Shown here in pieces: positions 54,301-62,189 of a stretch of 64,000 nt of DNA (its first letter is position 1; every line of letters begins with the position of its first letter). Source of the DNA: Myxococcales bacterium. GTDB lineage: Bacteria > Myxococcota > Myxococcia > Myxococcales > Myxococcaceae. The notes beneath the pieces were generated by a model. That model saw only the letters and a program-made list of their open reading frames with translations, did no database searches and was not told where the DNA came from. A program made the translations under genes and the position numbers. The DNA is taken from the NCBI GenBank assembly GCA_016191815.1, contig JACPVI010000026.1:62001-126000 (forward strand). The letters run 5' to 3'.

Positions 54301-57300
54301 CGGCGGCCCACAGGTCGCCCGGCTCGGAGGAGAGGATGGCCCGGAACACCTCCGCCGCCGCGCTGGTGCGGCCGAGGTCCAAGGACAGCTCGGCGTATTC
54401 TTTTTGCGCCGCGGCCCGCTCCGCCCCCTCGAGGGTCGGCCACAGCTCCCCCAAGAGGTCGCAGAGGGCCTCTTGGGCGCCGGCCCTTCGGTGCAGCGAA
54501 GCGAGCTGGCGGCGCGCCTCCACGTCGGAGGGGCGGTGCGCCGAGTAGAAGGCGAGGTGATTCCGGGCCGACTCGGAAAGGCCGGCCTTGAGCGCGGCGA
54601 GGCCGGCCTTGCGCTCCAGCTCGAGCCTCTCCGCTTGCGAGGGGGCGTCGGGGTCGGACTTCTCGGCGCCGAGCGCGGCCTCCAAGTCTCCGAGGGCGGC
54701 GCGGGAATCGGATTCCGAGGTCAGCTCTGCCCGCCGGATGTGAGCCGGGGCGAAGGAGGGATCGCGCTCCAGGCTGCGGGCGAGGAAGCTCGCCTCGCGC
54801 GGGGTGCCCTCGGCCAGAAGGGCGGCCTTGAGGAAGGTCCTCGCGGCCTCCCGGGGTTTTTCCTGGCGCTCCGCCCTCCGCGCGTAGAGCTTGGCCGCCT
54901 CCAGCCTGGCTCCGCGGGAGAGCTCCAGCTCGGCCATCGCGTCGAGGATGTCTCCCGCGCTCTCGCCGTCGGGCGCCGCGTCCAGGGCGGCGTTCAGCCG
55001 CAAGGCCGCCCCGGCGTGGTCTCCATGCTGGCGGAGGGCGCGGGCGCTCTTGAAGAAGAGCGGCGCCGCGTCGGCCGGCCGCGAGGCGGCGAGCAGGGCC
55101 TGGGCGCGGGCCGCCCAGAGGTCGGTCAGCTCGCGGGACTTGCCCAAAGACTCGTAGAGCGCCTCGAGCCGCCCGGCCAGCTCGTCGTCCAGGCGGCGCA
55201 AGGGGAAAGCGAAGGCGTAGTTCTCCAGGGCGGCTTCCCGGTCGCCCAGAAGCTCGCAGGCTCTTCCGAGCAGGGCGCGGACCTCGGCCACCCGCTCGGG
55301 AGCGGCGTGCTTGGGCAGGGAGACGAGCAGGTCCTCCAGGGCGCGCCGGGCGTGCTCCGGCCGCTCGCAGCGCAAAGAGAGGTTGGCGAGGTCCAAAAGC
55401 GCCTGCGGCTCGGGGGAGAGCCGGGCCGCCTTCTCCAGGGCCACCAGGGCCTCTGCGGCCCGCCCCAGCCTGGCCTCGAGCACCTGGGCCAGCTCGCGAA
55501 GCGCCGCCGAGGCGAGCCGCTTGTCCCCGTGGACCTCGGCCGCCCTGGCCCGCTTTTCGAGCGCGGCGGCGAGCCCGTTCATGTCGGCGCGGCGGCGGTG
55601 GAGGCCGCACAGCTCGCCCAGGGCGGGGAGGTCCTCCGGCTCGGACTTCAACACCTCCTGGAAGGCGAACGCGGCGAGGTCCAGGTCGAAGGAGAGGTCG
55701 CGCGCGGCCACCGCCAGGCGGCGGAAGTGGCGGACCCTCTCCTTCTGGTCCTCGGCCAGCTCGGCGAGCGACTTGAGGCAGCGGCAGAGCTGGCCTCCGT
55801 CGCGGCGGCCCTCGGCGAGGGCGAGCATGCCTTCGAGGGCGAGGCGGTTTCTCGAATCGCTCTCCAGCGCCGAGGCGAGGAGCTTCTCCGCCTTGTCGGG
55901 GTTGGCGAGGCGCCCGCGGTACAGCTCGCCCGCCTCGGCCCAGTAGGAGGCGCGGCGGGTGGGCTCCTGGGCGATGGCGGCGGCCTTCTCCAGGGCGTCG
56001 GCCAGCTCGGCGGCTTTCCCGGTGGCGCGGAAGTAGGGGAGCAGCTCCTCGATGGCGAGGACGTCGGAGGGGTCCAAGGCCAGCGCGGCTTCGAGGTGTT
56101 CGCGGGACTTGGCTGGATCTCCGAGCTTCTGGCGGCACAGCCGCGCGAGGGCGTGGTGGGAGAGGTGGGCGGCCTTGCGCACCTCGTCGCTTCGGGGGGC
56201 GGGGCCGGCCAGCTCGATGGCCTGCTGGTAGCCGGCGACCGCTTCCTGGATTCGCCCCAGGGACTCCGCCACCCGCGCGGCGCGGTGCAGAGGCTCGGGC
56301 TCGCCGGGGAGGAGGGAGACCGCCTCGCGGTAGCGGAGCAGGGCGTTCTCCGGCTGGCGCAGGCCCTCTTCCCACACCAATCCGGCGAGGAGGTTGGCCC
56401 GTCCGACGCGGTCCACCTCGTGCCGGGCGAGGGCGACTTGGCGGAGGCGATCGAGCGCCTTGATGGCGCGGAGGTGTTCTCCTCCGCGGTGGCACAGCTC
56501 GGCGAGCTGGTAGAGGGCCTCGGGGTGATCCGGCGAGAGGCGGAGGGCGGCCTCGCAGTGGAGGCGGGCTCCGGCGGCGTCGTCCTCGGTGAGGGCGCAG
56601 AGGCGAGCCAGCTGCACATGAGCCTCGGCGGCGTCGGACGGATCCCTCGCCAGGGCGGCGATCCGCCGGTAGGCGCGGATGGCCCCGGCGCGGTCGTTGG
56701 CCAGGTCGGAGGCGCGCGCCAGGGCCTGGAGCGAGGGGAGGTGATCCGGCCGGATGCCGAGCAGCTCGTGGAGGGCGCGCACCGCCATCTGGGGGGCTTG
56801 ATCTCGGGCGGCGCGGGCGGCGGACTCGGCGGCGAAGAAGGCGGCGGCGTGCTCCTGCTGCTTTCTGGAGAGGGCGCAGAGGGCGAGGTAGCGCTCGGCG
56901 GCGCGGGCGCTCTCGCCCCTCCGCTCGCGGACGACCGCTTCGGCCCAGGCGGCGGTGGCGCTCTTGTCCCTTCGCCTGGCCAGGCTGGCGGCGATGTCCA
57001 GGGCCAGCTCGTGGGCTTGCGGGTCGGCGACCAACAGGGCGAGGAGGCGCTCGACGGCGAAGGGGTGGGCCTCGGTGGCGTCGCCCAAGCGGAGGTACGC
57101 CTCGCGGGCGTCGCGGAGTTTTCCCTGGGCGACCAGCTCCTCGGCGTCGGCGAAGGCGCGGGCTCCCTCGAGGGCCAGGAGCAGCTCCTCGTCGGGCGTG
57201 GCGGGAGGAGGGAGGCCGCCGGAGGAGAAGCGAAGGCGCAGCCCCTTGCTGGACACCTCCACCGAGGAGAGGCGGGCCTGGTCCAGGGAGGGCATCTTGT

Positions 57301-57895
57301 AGCCGCGGCCGACGGCGGCGAGCTGGACCAATGGCGGGAGGATGCGGGCGGTGAAGCCGCTGGCGCCGCGCAGCTCCACCTCGGGGAGGAGGGCCAGCTC
57401 CTGGACGTGCCTGGAGAGGAGCGGGGGGACTTGGGGCGCGGAGGTGGAGGTGAAGGCGTAGAGGCGGACGTCGTAGAGGTAGACCGCCAGCCGCTCGCCG
57501 TCGCCGTCGAAGGCGACCTTGAAGGTGACGGCGGCGCGTTCTCCGCCGCGGATGCGGGCCTGGCCTTCGAGGTAGCCGGGGCGGAAGTGGAGCTTGAGCT
57601 CATCGAGCTCGGGGAGCTTCCCGGCCAGCTCGGCGACTTTACGGGAGATGACTTCGGCGTCGACCGAAAGCTCGAGGAAGCCGAAGTCGAGCTTCTTGCG
57701 CTGGTAGCGGGAGGCGCCGCCGGTGATGGAGAAGGGGAAGGTGACGTCGGGGATTTGGAGGGCGAAGTCGGTGAGGGCGACGCCGGGGGCGAGGGCGAGC
57801 TCGGGGAAGCCGACGAAGGCCCGCCGGTCGATGAGCCGCAGCTCTGGGCCAACTGGCCGGGCTTCGCGGGCGGATTTCTCGCCTTCGTGGGCCAT
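48323..57895 (-). CDS. Giant TPR-repeat protein with a DUF2993-like N-terminal domain
   Basis: An uninterrupted 3190-residue reading frame, the largest gene in the window. Residues about 20-225 resemble a DUF2993/LmeA-like lipid-binding domain (LDFGFLELSVDAEVISRKVA, HFRPGYLEGQARIRGGERAA). From about residue 255 to 2950 it is almost entirely tetratricopeptide-type helix pairs, for example ALRLSPDHPEALYQLAELCH and ALALDPSDVLAIEELLPYFR. The last about 180 residues are a distinct end domain. There is no signal peptide or membrane helix, so it should be a cytoplasmic scaffold. Giant TPR proteins recur in myxobacteria, but I cannot name a characterised homologue. A start earlier than 57895 is not needed. 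Confidence 0.8.
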   Translation of the reverse strand: MAHEGEKSAREARPVGPELRLIDRRAFVGFPELALAPGVALTDFALQIPDVTFPFSITGGASRYQRKKLDFGFLELSVDAEVISRKVAELAGKLPELDELKLHFRPGYLEGQARIRGGERAAVTFKVAFDGDGERLAVYLYDVRLYAFTSTSAPQVPPLLSRHVQELALLPEVELRGASGFTARILPPLVQLAAVGRGYKMPSLDQARLSSVEVSSKGLRLRFSSGGLPPPATPDEELLLALEGARAFADAEELVAQGKLRDAREAYLRLGDATEAHPFAVERLLALLVADPQAHELALDIAASLARRRDKSATAAWAEAVVRERRGESARAAERYLALCALSRKQQEHAAAFFAAESAARAARDQAPQMAVRALHELLGIRPDHLPSLQALARASDLANDRAGAIRAYRRIAALARDPSDAAEAHVQLARLCALTEDDAAGARLHCEAALRLSPDHPEALYQLAELCHRGGEHLRAIKALDRLRQVALARHEVDRVGRANLLAGLVWEEGLRQPENALLRYREAVSLLPGEPEPLHRAARVAESLGRIQEAVAGYQQAIELAGPAPRSDEVRKAAHLSHHALARLCRQKLGDPAKSREHLEAALALDPSDVLAIEELLPYFRATGKAAELADALEKAAAIAQEPTRRASYWAEAGELYRGRLANPDKAEKLLASALESDSRNRLALEGMLALAEGRRDGGQLCRCLKSLAELAEDQKERVRHFRRLAVAARDLSFDLDLAAFAFQEVLKSEPEDLPALGELCGLHRRRADMNGLAAALEKRARAAEVHGDKRLASAALRELAQVLEARLGRAAEALVALEKAARLSPEPQALLDLANLSLRCERPEHARRALEDLLVSLPKHAAPERVAEVRALLGRACELLGDREAALENYAFAFPLRRLDDELAGRLEALYESLGKSRELTDLWAARAQALLAASRPADAAPLFFKSARALRQHGDHAGAALRLNAALDAAPDGESAGDILDAMAELELSRGARLEAAKLYARRAERQEKPREAARTFLKAALLAEGTPREASFLARSLERDPSFAPAHIRRAELTSESDSRAALGDLEAALGAEKSDPDAPSQAERLELERKAGLAALKAGLSESARNHLAFYSAHRPSDVEARRQLASLHRRAGAQEALCDLLGELWPTLEGAERAAAQKEYAELSLDLGRTSAAAEVFRAILSSEPGDLWAAEKLLGLLPAMGGRDEEQEERLRLLSLLAAASSGEARSELLSKRARLYRELGRLGEAKSDLLDAAHASSRPGPLLLELADASKAMGDEAGELSAWTLAVDADPSLAQPAAARILTLAHSRLSSGDPSSARLGFEAAARLPLPPADRCEAHFGLAEAALSKSDRRAAAAALLEASRQGPAKRRVEALLRRGTMLEQLAEHSDAVGAYEAALAIAPGHPEATVGLKRALTQVEDWEGLAEVLATEAAHSQKPQAAQLFAELGTLYLERLGQRGPAEAALRRAVQLDRSDAQVRLRLAALLGEKGEHRAAAELLEEAAESSTPELAAQALRTAASGARASGDSELALRLSRKAHERKPAEGEHLSELADLLYLHGAVAEALPLQAKVAESSSFEDSPERAEEAHLRLSDLAEQAGQGELAESSLRKLLERRPLCTAAVERLAALLSEHRPREAIQLLAEHALSLAPCERTSRSLQKLAERAKAELADVELSARLYGRAAEMSAQPLELRRARAALFREAGRTQELMAELAELADILLREGELEQALTSYEEEAQLAEQTGRVDEALRTLQAMVDICLDEGQPERAADCQRRRAELMRDAKLDLAGAEAALESAFELRPDLTTAQLAISLAKRRDDREGEIDWLVRAIELAQQSPDKAASFVQLAKLHLGIRPDLKVEGSHSLVDAAMSAPDQAEAALRESLRLEPGQKEAESLLIALFERQGRPAEVAAYFEEAALLATEPTAKARLLLRAAEAYKDKAGKPHAAAAALLAARAANPDDVALTAKAADMLHEVGLSQDAAEFDALLLEADPFHSAFERHLSYLSEHQDHQAVAALHLKRAQRQPGEGASRSYLLAAAAFRKAEAEERALLCESQAFEASPASEEAFEAMRRRAGRDVRRLSALLSERARALPEQARELLRERAEALWTAGESLLAAEALDDLLATAPEDERALAERAELAAQAGGPTAAQPYDRKLLQVASERMPLSQKVKTQLRLGHAALNSGAFRDAADSFQAVVGLDEKGEKGREALFLLSEVHARTHNAKGLYETSLLLAKDARPDEAEALYRRAASLFEEPSQALEALLPLARMRPADPDLVDRAAQGLAALGRQGELLELLERSAEVVGGRLAAERLLRAAQVAEGELSDAPRAAELRHRAARVDPENAAALEEVAEEQRRAKDRAGLSATLARLASVLTEPDEASLLWLELGQLLASEGDDAGATAALSRVRERGLKGAGYGEALEALESVFARSGQEAALSKVLADRAELVEGEERSVLLLAAAHASERAGDFLGASALARAALSTRASVEGLMLLASLSRRLGEPARAGAALVQAAALSPAEAAGPLLVESADAWESAGEPAEAKELIERVVREHPGLLKPSDAAARFERLGAPALAAEHGFAAAMAAGQFDRALQLADAARDRPKAQEALWALSLRDGGGPMALRLASELREARDFDSLYRLAEQCERSGASGHAWGLFEELFIEAPPERARQALSKLDQGGQLPRAVEAALSPAIQEKASRLELLLEVSESLLPASREQLWEKAAEALPRHRKALLHAVFDLRLAEGRREQAASLLERMAAEEEDGASRAAVRVELGDLELYLGRADRAAEAFEAALADGGGNASLLKKLLSLYQPSERPDRIIALAERLEGLEGAEAVRPFREAQVEALLSLGRKEHALRLLSELPETKERLAQRAELAGELGMVGVALALRERLASEPDELEQVGLGYLEAGLTVPAARIASRLSAEGKLAARRLFAERLAPTPEGAALAVRLWRELLKEGPADADGWTLLSEALAELRREAEARLADGFGAALTQSTAAAPMEPLRPLQRPNGEDYREAPLGLLPLDERTMPRLWGTLSGVLFTLGAQEVRAALHPQGGAEAYLAEANLLVVGAGALERFGPPEMSFLCALALALGDRGAALARAGPVEGMVEASVMAFGSFPSSLAACRVLALLADEARGVDPASVSPKEVLEKSPAFRAVALSALEMVGG

Positions 57896-58042
57896 TCGCG
57901 CGGCGACAGTAGCACGTGGGGTAAGTGCCCGGAATTTCCGGTCGAAAGCCCAGCGGCCGAGCGTCCGGCATGGCAGCGCTCAACTCCACCCCTGAACCAA
58001 GAACTCGGGTGTGGGGACGCTACCGCCGTTCTCGGCCGGGAG

Positions 58043-58102
58043 CGACGGACTGAGGCGCCAACCCCCTGGAATCCGGTGCCCGCCGTGTTTCTTGGGATCG
58101 CA
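58043..58102 (-). repeat. Dispersed repeat, copy B (inverted relative to copy A)
   Basis: The reverse complement begins TGCGATCCCAAGAAAC and matches 27213-27273 at about 54 of 61 positions. It lies in the 244-bp gap before the methyltransferase gene, at the boundary between the core giant-TPR gene and the defence island. The remainder of 57896-58139 holds no gene I can support. Confidence 0.75.
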
Positions 58103-58119
58103 CCCCGGCCTTCGGGGTG
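58101..58119 (+). other. Short hairpin before the methyltransferase gene
   Basis: CACCCCG-gcctt-CGGGGTG is a perfect 7-bp stem with a 5-base loop, 20 bp upstream of the methyltransferase start and adjoining the repeat. Restriction-modification genes are often under such leader control, but no controller protein gene is present and the hairpin may be a repeat end. Confidence 0.35.
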
Positions 58120-58139
58120 TCACCCCCGTGAGGTAGAAG

Positions 58140-59744
58140 ATGCCCATGCGGCAAGCTGAACTGGGAAGGGCTGAGGGACGACGGGCGAAAGGCAAGGTCG
58201 CCCGACCGGCACACGAAGGTCTGGATGTTGTTGACCAGACCCGGCGAGAGGCGTCGTCGGGAATCACTATCCACCGACGCACCGACTTCGGGCAGGTGAT
58301 GACCCCGATGCCCGTGGCCACGTTCATGGCCGGGATGTTCTCGAACGATGAGCCCATCCTTCGCCTCCTCGATGCTGGTGCCGGAGTCGGGTCGCTTACG
58401 GCGGCATGGGTTGCCGCTGCCTGTGCCCGGCGACCGAAACCGAAGAGCATCGAAGTGACCCTCTTCGAGATCGAGGCGGGATTCCAGCCGTTGCTACAGA
58501 AGACCATCGACGAGTGCCGGTCGATTGCGGGCGCGGCAGGCGTGAGCTTCGACGCCGAGGTGCGGCACGAGGATTTCGTCGAGTACGCAGCGGCGAGCAT
58601 TGGCGACTTGTTCGCCTCGAAGGCCCCGGCGTTCACGAGCACGATTCTCAACCCTCCCTACAGGAAGCTGAACACCGCATCGAGGACGAGGCAACTCTTG
58701 GAGTCGGTGAACGCGGGGACCACGAACCTCTACGCCGCGTTCGTCGCGCTTGCGACTCGGCTTCTGCGGCCGGGCGGTGAGTTGGTGGCCATCACTCCCC
58801 GGAGCTTCTGCAATGGTCCCTACTTTCGCTCCTTCCGAAGTGAGTTCCTGCGGTCGATGTCCCTTCGGCGTGTCCACGTCTTCGAGGGACGCAACACCGC
58901 ATTCTCGGAGGACGGGGTGCTTCAGGAAAACGTCATCTTCCATGCCGTGAAGGCGGAGAAGAAGGCGCCGCGCGTGAAGATCTCGTCGAGCAATCACCCT
59001 ACCGAGGAGGACTGCTCTTCGAGGTCCGTCCCCCTCCGGGAAGTTGTGGTGCCCGGCGATCCAGATTCGTTCATCTGGATCACTGCGGAGCGTTCGGCCC
59101 AGCGCGTCGTTGAGAAGATGCGCCGCCTGACGCACTCGCTCGGCAGCCTCGGGCTCGCTGTCTCGACTGGTCGTGTGGTGGATTTTCGTGCGAAGGCTCA
59201 TTTGTTGAAGGATCCCACGAGGGACAGCGTTCCCCTCATCTACCCCGGTCACTTCTCGAGTGGCTGGGTCGCGTGGCCGAGGCCGGGCTACAAGAAGCCG
59301 AACGCCATCGCGAAGAACTCCGGTACGGCACTCCTTCTCGTTCCCGCAGCCGTCTACACGTTGGTCAAGCGCTTCTCGTCGAAGGAGGAGCGGCGTCGGG
59401 TGGTGTCTGCGGTGTTCGATCCCAAGCGCGTGGAGTGCTCAGCCGTCGGGTTCGAGAACCACCTGAACTACTTCCACGCGAGCGGGGACGGGCTCACGAT
59501 GCCGCTGGCGAAGGGGCTCTGCACGTTCCTGAACTCCACCGTTGTCGATGACTACTTCCGCCAGTTCAACGGCCACACTCAGGTCAACGCGACTGACCTT
59601 CGGAGCCTCCCGTTCCCCAGCCGGGAGGACCTCGTCGCGCTGGGGAGCGCGGCCCCCGACTCGCTGCTCGAACAGGCCGACCTCGATGCGCTTGTGGACC
59701 GCGTCATCTTCAACGAGATGACCGCGCGCGCTGCCACGGCATAG
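58140..59744 (+). CDS. Adenine-N6 DNA methyltransferase (type II R-M)
   Basis: A 534-residue modification enzyme of the gamma class. Seen: SAM-binding motif I LRLLDAGAGVGSLTAAWVAA near residue 76, catalytic motif IV NPPY at residues 171-174, and a C-terminal target-recognition half including FSSGWVAWPRPGYKKPNAIA. Layout and the partner endonuclease match the M.BsuBI/M.PstI type. It converges on the endonuclease gene with only one base between the two stop codons. Codon use is looser (less GC-saturated) than in the flanking core genes, suggesting acquisition. Recognition sequence not determinable here; CTGCAG is only a family guess. Confidence 0.9.
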   Translation: MPMRQAELGRAEGRRAKGKVARPAHEGLDVVDQTRREASSGITIHRRTDFGQVMTPMPVATFMAGMFSNDEPILRLLDAGAGVGSLTAAWVAAACARRPKPKSIEVTLFEIEAGFQPLLQKTIDECRSIAGAAGVSFDAEVRHEDFVEYAAASIGDLFASKAPAFTSTILNPPYRKLNTASRTRQLLESVNAGTTNLYAAFVALATRLLRPGGELVAITPRSFCNGPYFRSFRSEFLRSMSLRRVHVFEGRNTAFSEDGVLQENVIFHAVKAEKKAPRVKISSSNHPTEEDCSSRSVPLREVVVPGDPDSFIWITAERSAQRVVEKMRRLTHSLGSLGLAVSTGRVVDFRAKAHLLKDPTRDSVPLIYPGHFSSGWVAWPRPGYKKPNAIAKNSGTALLLVPAAVYTLVKRFSSKEERRRVVSAVFDPKRVECSAVGFENHLNYFHASGDGLTMPLAKGLCTFLNSTVVDDYFRQFNGHTQVNATDLRSLPFPSREDLVALGSAAPDSLLEQADLDALVDRVIFNEMTARAATA

Positions 59745-59745
59745 G

Positions 59746-60741
59746 TCAGAGTGGTCCGCCGACCAGCTTGTACTGAACGCGGGGATCATCCGCCGTCCAG
59801 ATGAAGGTGTTCATCGCCAAGTTCTGGTGCTGTTTCTGTCGGCGGAGCCAATCCTTTCGAGACAAGTACGCGGTGGTCAGGCCCGCCAACTCGCAGCCGG
59901 ACTGCTCGCAGAGCCGCCGAACGCCGCGAACCTTGTGTTCATCGACCTCGCCGTCGCTCGTCACGGCCTCTATGCACCAGAGTCGCATGCTCTTGCGGTC
60001 GAAGAACATCAGGTCAGGGAACGGGTCACTCGGGTTGAGGGCGATGCCGACCTCGGCCAGCTTCGCCTTCTCGTCGGCGGTGACGCGGTCCCCGTCGTCC
60101 GAATCGACGTACACGCAGTCGAACTCCGGAAGGAAGTGGGGCGCGTAGTCATGCTGGACCGCTTCGATGAGTCTGGTGTGCTCGTTGCTGAACTTCTTCC
60201 GGGCTTCTGCGGCAGCGCGCTGCTGATGGGCGAGCCGGTCGCGCACGGCGTCCGCCGCCGCCCACGCGCGGGTGCGGGCGTCAACGTTGCGCTCGCTGGA
60301 CCGGAGGATGTTCACGAAGTCCTTCGCCAGCCGGTAGGCGCTGTTGGGCGACTTGGCTTTGATGTGCCCCGGCACGAACTCCTCGCCTTCGAGGGTGACC
60401 GGCTCGATGGCCCCGAGTTCCCGGAGGGGTTTGATCCAGTAATCGCGCCCTTCCCGGTCGAGCTTTCCTTTCCCGCGCTGGAGGATGCCGACGTGGCAGC
60501 CAACATGAGCGGTCGTGGCCCCATCTCGGAAGAGCCCAGTTTTCAGACGCGAGAACTGGCTTGGTAATTGGTCATCGAGCAGCGCGAACACGGCATCAAC
60601 GATGTCGTTGCTCATGGCTTTGCCGATGACACCGAGCACCCTCCGGATGCGCTCCTTGGTCACCCCAGACAGCTCGGTGACCTCGGACTTGCGAGCTTTG
60701 CGCAACGCCCAGAAGTGCTCCTCCAGCTTCTCGCGGGCCAT
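59746..60741 (-). CDS. BsuBI/PstI-family restriction endonuclease
   Basis: A 331-residue endonuclease that should cut DNA unless modified by the adjacent methyltransferase. Seen: the PD-(D/E)xK-type signature FPDLMFFDRKSMRLWCIEAV (about residues 242-261), followed by TSDGEVDEHKVRGVRRLCE, as in BsuBI/PstI. An N-terminal helical part (EEHFWALRKARKSEVTELSG) is also in the family. The start ATG at 60741 is chosen because GGAGGGG lies 4-5 bases upstream; the ATG at 60762 lacks one. The ORF is intact, so the R-M system should be functional. Confidence 0.9.
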   Translation of the reverse strand: MAREKLEEHFWALRKARKSEVTELSGVTKERIRRVLGVIGKAMSNDIVDAVFALLDDQLPSQFSRLKTGLFRDGATTAHVGCHVGILQRGKGKLDREGRDYWIKPLRELGAIEPVTLEGEEFVPGHIKAKSPNSAYRLAKDFVNILRSSERNVDARTRAWAAADAVRDRLAHQQRAAAEARKKFSNEHTRLIEAVQHDYAPHFLPEFDCVYVDSDDGDRVTADEKAKLAEVGIALNPSDPFPDLMFFDRKSMRLWCIEAVTSDGEVDEHKVRGVRRLCEQSGCELAGLTTAYLSRKDWLRRQKQHQNLAMNTFIWTADDPRVQYKLVGGPL

Positions 60742-60777
60742 TGCCCCTCCGACAGCGATCATTCAGAGCTTTTCACG

Positions 60778-61248
60778 GTGATCAAGTTCGCTGATCAACT
60801 CAGTCGCTGTCGGACCCGGCTGGTAGAGATCTCGGTTCGGGAGGTCGCCTTGGCACTGCAAGGGAAAAGCATCGCCGAGTTCTTCTGTCGCCACCTCGTC
60901 GCGCTCTCGGTGTTGGTGCGCGAGACGGGCGGGCAGCGGCGCGAACTGGGAGAGGTGCTGAGCTGTTTCGCGATGCAGGTCACCGACAGGTGGTTCCTCG
61001 TCACGGCAGGCCACTTCATCGAGCACCTGAAGGAGCTGTACGCCTGCTCCAACTACGAGGTGCTCGACTGCGGCCTCTATGACGGCTGGACGCCCGTGCG
61101 GTCGCGCACCCTGATTCCGTTCAACTTCGCTGACGTGCGCGCGTACTCCAATCCGTGCAGCTCAGGCACACCGCTGGGTCGCTCCTTGGGATCGGTCGTG
61201 CACAGTCAGGAACCCCTCGATCGCGGACCGCCAGCCCCCAGGCGGTAG
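60778..61248 (+). pseudogene. 3'-truncated trypsin-like protease domain
   Basis: From a GTG at 60778 about 125 codons read as a real protein, including LSCFAMQVTDRWFLVTAGHF with the His of a trypsin-like VTAGH motif. After about 61150 (NFADVRAYS) the text becomes Arg/Pro shadow and the Asp and Ser catalytic motifs never appear, so the 3' part is lost. It diverges from the endonuclease by 36 bp. It may be a former defence-linked peptidase. The exact junction is uncertain. Confidence 0.55.
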
Positions 61249-61252
61249 AGCG

Positions 61253-61399
61253 TCAGCCCTTGATCCAGTCCTCGAGGGGGACCCCTGGGATGCGCTCGCC
61301 GTGACCGCGGTTGCCGGTCACCACAGTTCCGCCGCGCGCCGCGGCGATGGCTCCGGTGAAGAGGTGCGCCTCCGTGAGCCGCAGGCTCGAGCGCCGGCC
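61253..61399 (-). pseudogene. C-terminal remnant of a PIN-domain toxin
   Basis: Forty-eight codons ending at 61253 read TEAHLFTGAIAAARGGTVV and GERIPGVPLEDWIKG, which match the end of VapC proteins (normally ADALIAATALARG, then RVPGLRVEDW). The catalytic Asp of the D-x-x-I-A motif has become His/Leu text and the N-terminal half is absent. Non-functional. Confidence 0.6.
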
Positions 61400-61539
61400 G
61401 ACCAGCAGGGTGAGCGGTCGCCTCCGGGCCTGACCATGGCGCTGCGTGCCGCCAAAGGTCAGGGATCCGGGCCGTCTCGGAGTGGCCGAGCTGGAGGCAG
61501 AGCCTTGCCGCCACTGAGGGACGGGATGATCATGCGCCC

Positions 61540-62106
61540 ATGGCGGGCTGGCCTGCGCGGCGGAAGGCGACATACGAGGACCTGTCGACTCTCCCTGGGC
61601 ACGTGGTCGGCGAGCTCGTCGACGGCGAGCTCTACACGAGCCCCCGGCCCGCGACGCTCCACGCGAGGACCAGCTCTCGACTCGGGAGCAAGCTGGGCGG
61701 ACCATTCGACGAAGGCATCGGTGGGCCCGGGGGGTGGATCATCCTCGACGAGCCCGAGCTCCACCTCGTCGGGCAGGTCGTCGTGCCGGACCTCGCGGGC
61801 TGGCGGAGGGAGCGGATGCCCGAGCTGCCGGACGCTCCGTACATCGAGCTGGCGCCCGACTGGGTATGCGAGGTTCTCTCGATGGGCACCGAGGCCTTCG
61901 ACCGCGCGAAGAAGATGCCGGTCTACGCCCAGGCGGGCGTGCGGCATGCGTGGCTGCTCGACCCGGATCCCCAGATCAAGACCTTGGAGGTGTTCCGACT
62001 CGAGGGGAAGGCATGGGTGCTCCTGGGCACTCACACCGAGCCGAAAGTCCGCGCTGAGCCGTTCGACGCCATCGAGATCGAGCTGGCGGCGCTATGGGCC
62101 CGGTAG
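61540..62106 (+). CDS. Uma2-family (DUF820) nuclease-fold protein
   Basis: A 188-residue Uma2 protein, a PD-(D/E)xK-like fold often found in accessory regions. Seen: RKATYEDLSTLPGHVVGELV (ELVDGELY), VVVPDLAGWRRERMPELPDA, PDWVCEVLSMGTEAFDRAKK and YAQAGVRHAWLLDPDPQIKT, in standard order with the acidic residues present. Its role is unknown, though the family has been linked to stress or transposition contexts. Confidence 0.88.
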   Translation: MAGWPARRKATYEDLSTLPGHVVGELVDGELYTSPRPATLHARTSSRLGSKLGGPFDEGIGGPGGWIILDEPELHLVGQVVVPDLAGWRRERMPELPDAPYIELAPDWVCEVLSMGTEAFDRAKKMPVYAQAGVRHAWLLDPDPQIKTLEVFRLEGKAWVLLGTHTEPKVRAEPFDAIEIELAALWAR

Positions 62107-62189
62107 TGTCGCTCTCGAGCGGCACCGCCGCACCGGGGCGGCCACCCCCTGCCAGGGAGACTGGCTGGCAGGACCGCGACGCTCGGAGG

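Noticed and set aside
51597-56495. 1632-codon open frame overlapping the giant TPR gene
   Set aside because: Same strand, different frame, almost entirely Arg/Gly/Pro/Ala; shadow of the TPR gene.
53498-58159. 1553-codon plus-strand frame opposite the giant TPR gene
   Set aside because: Gly/Leu/Gln-rich antisense shadow with no domain; the TPR frame is coherent over the same region.
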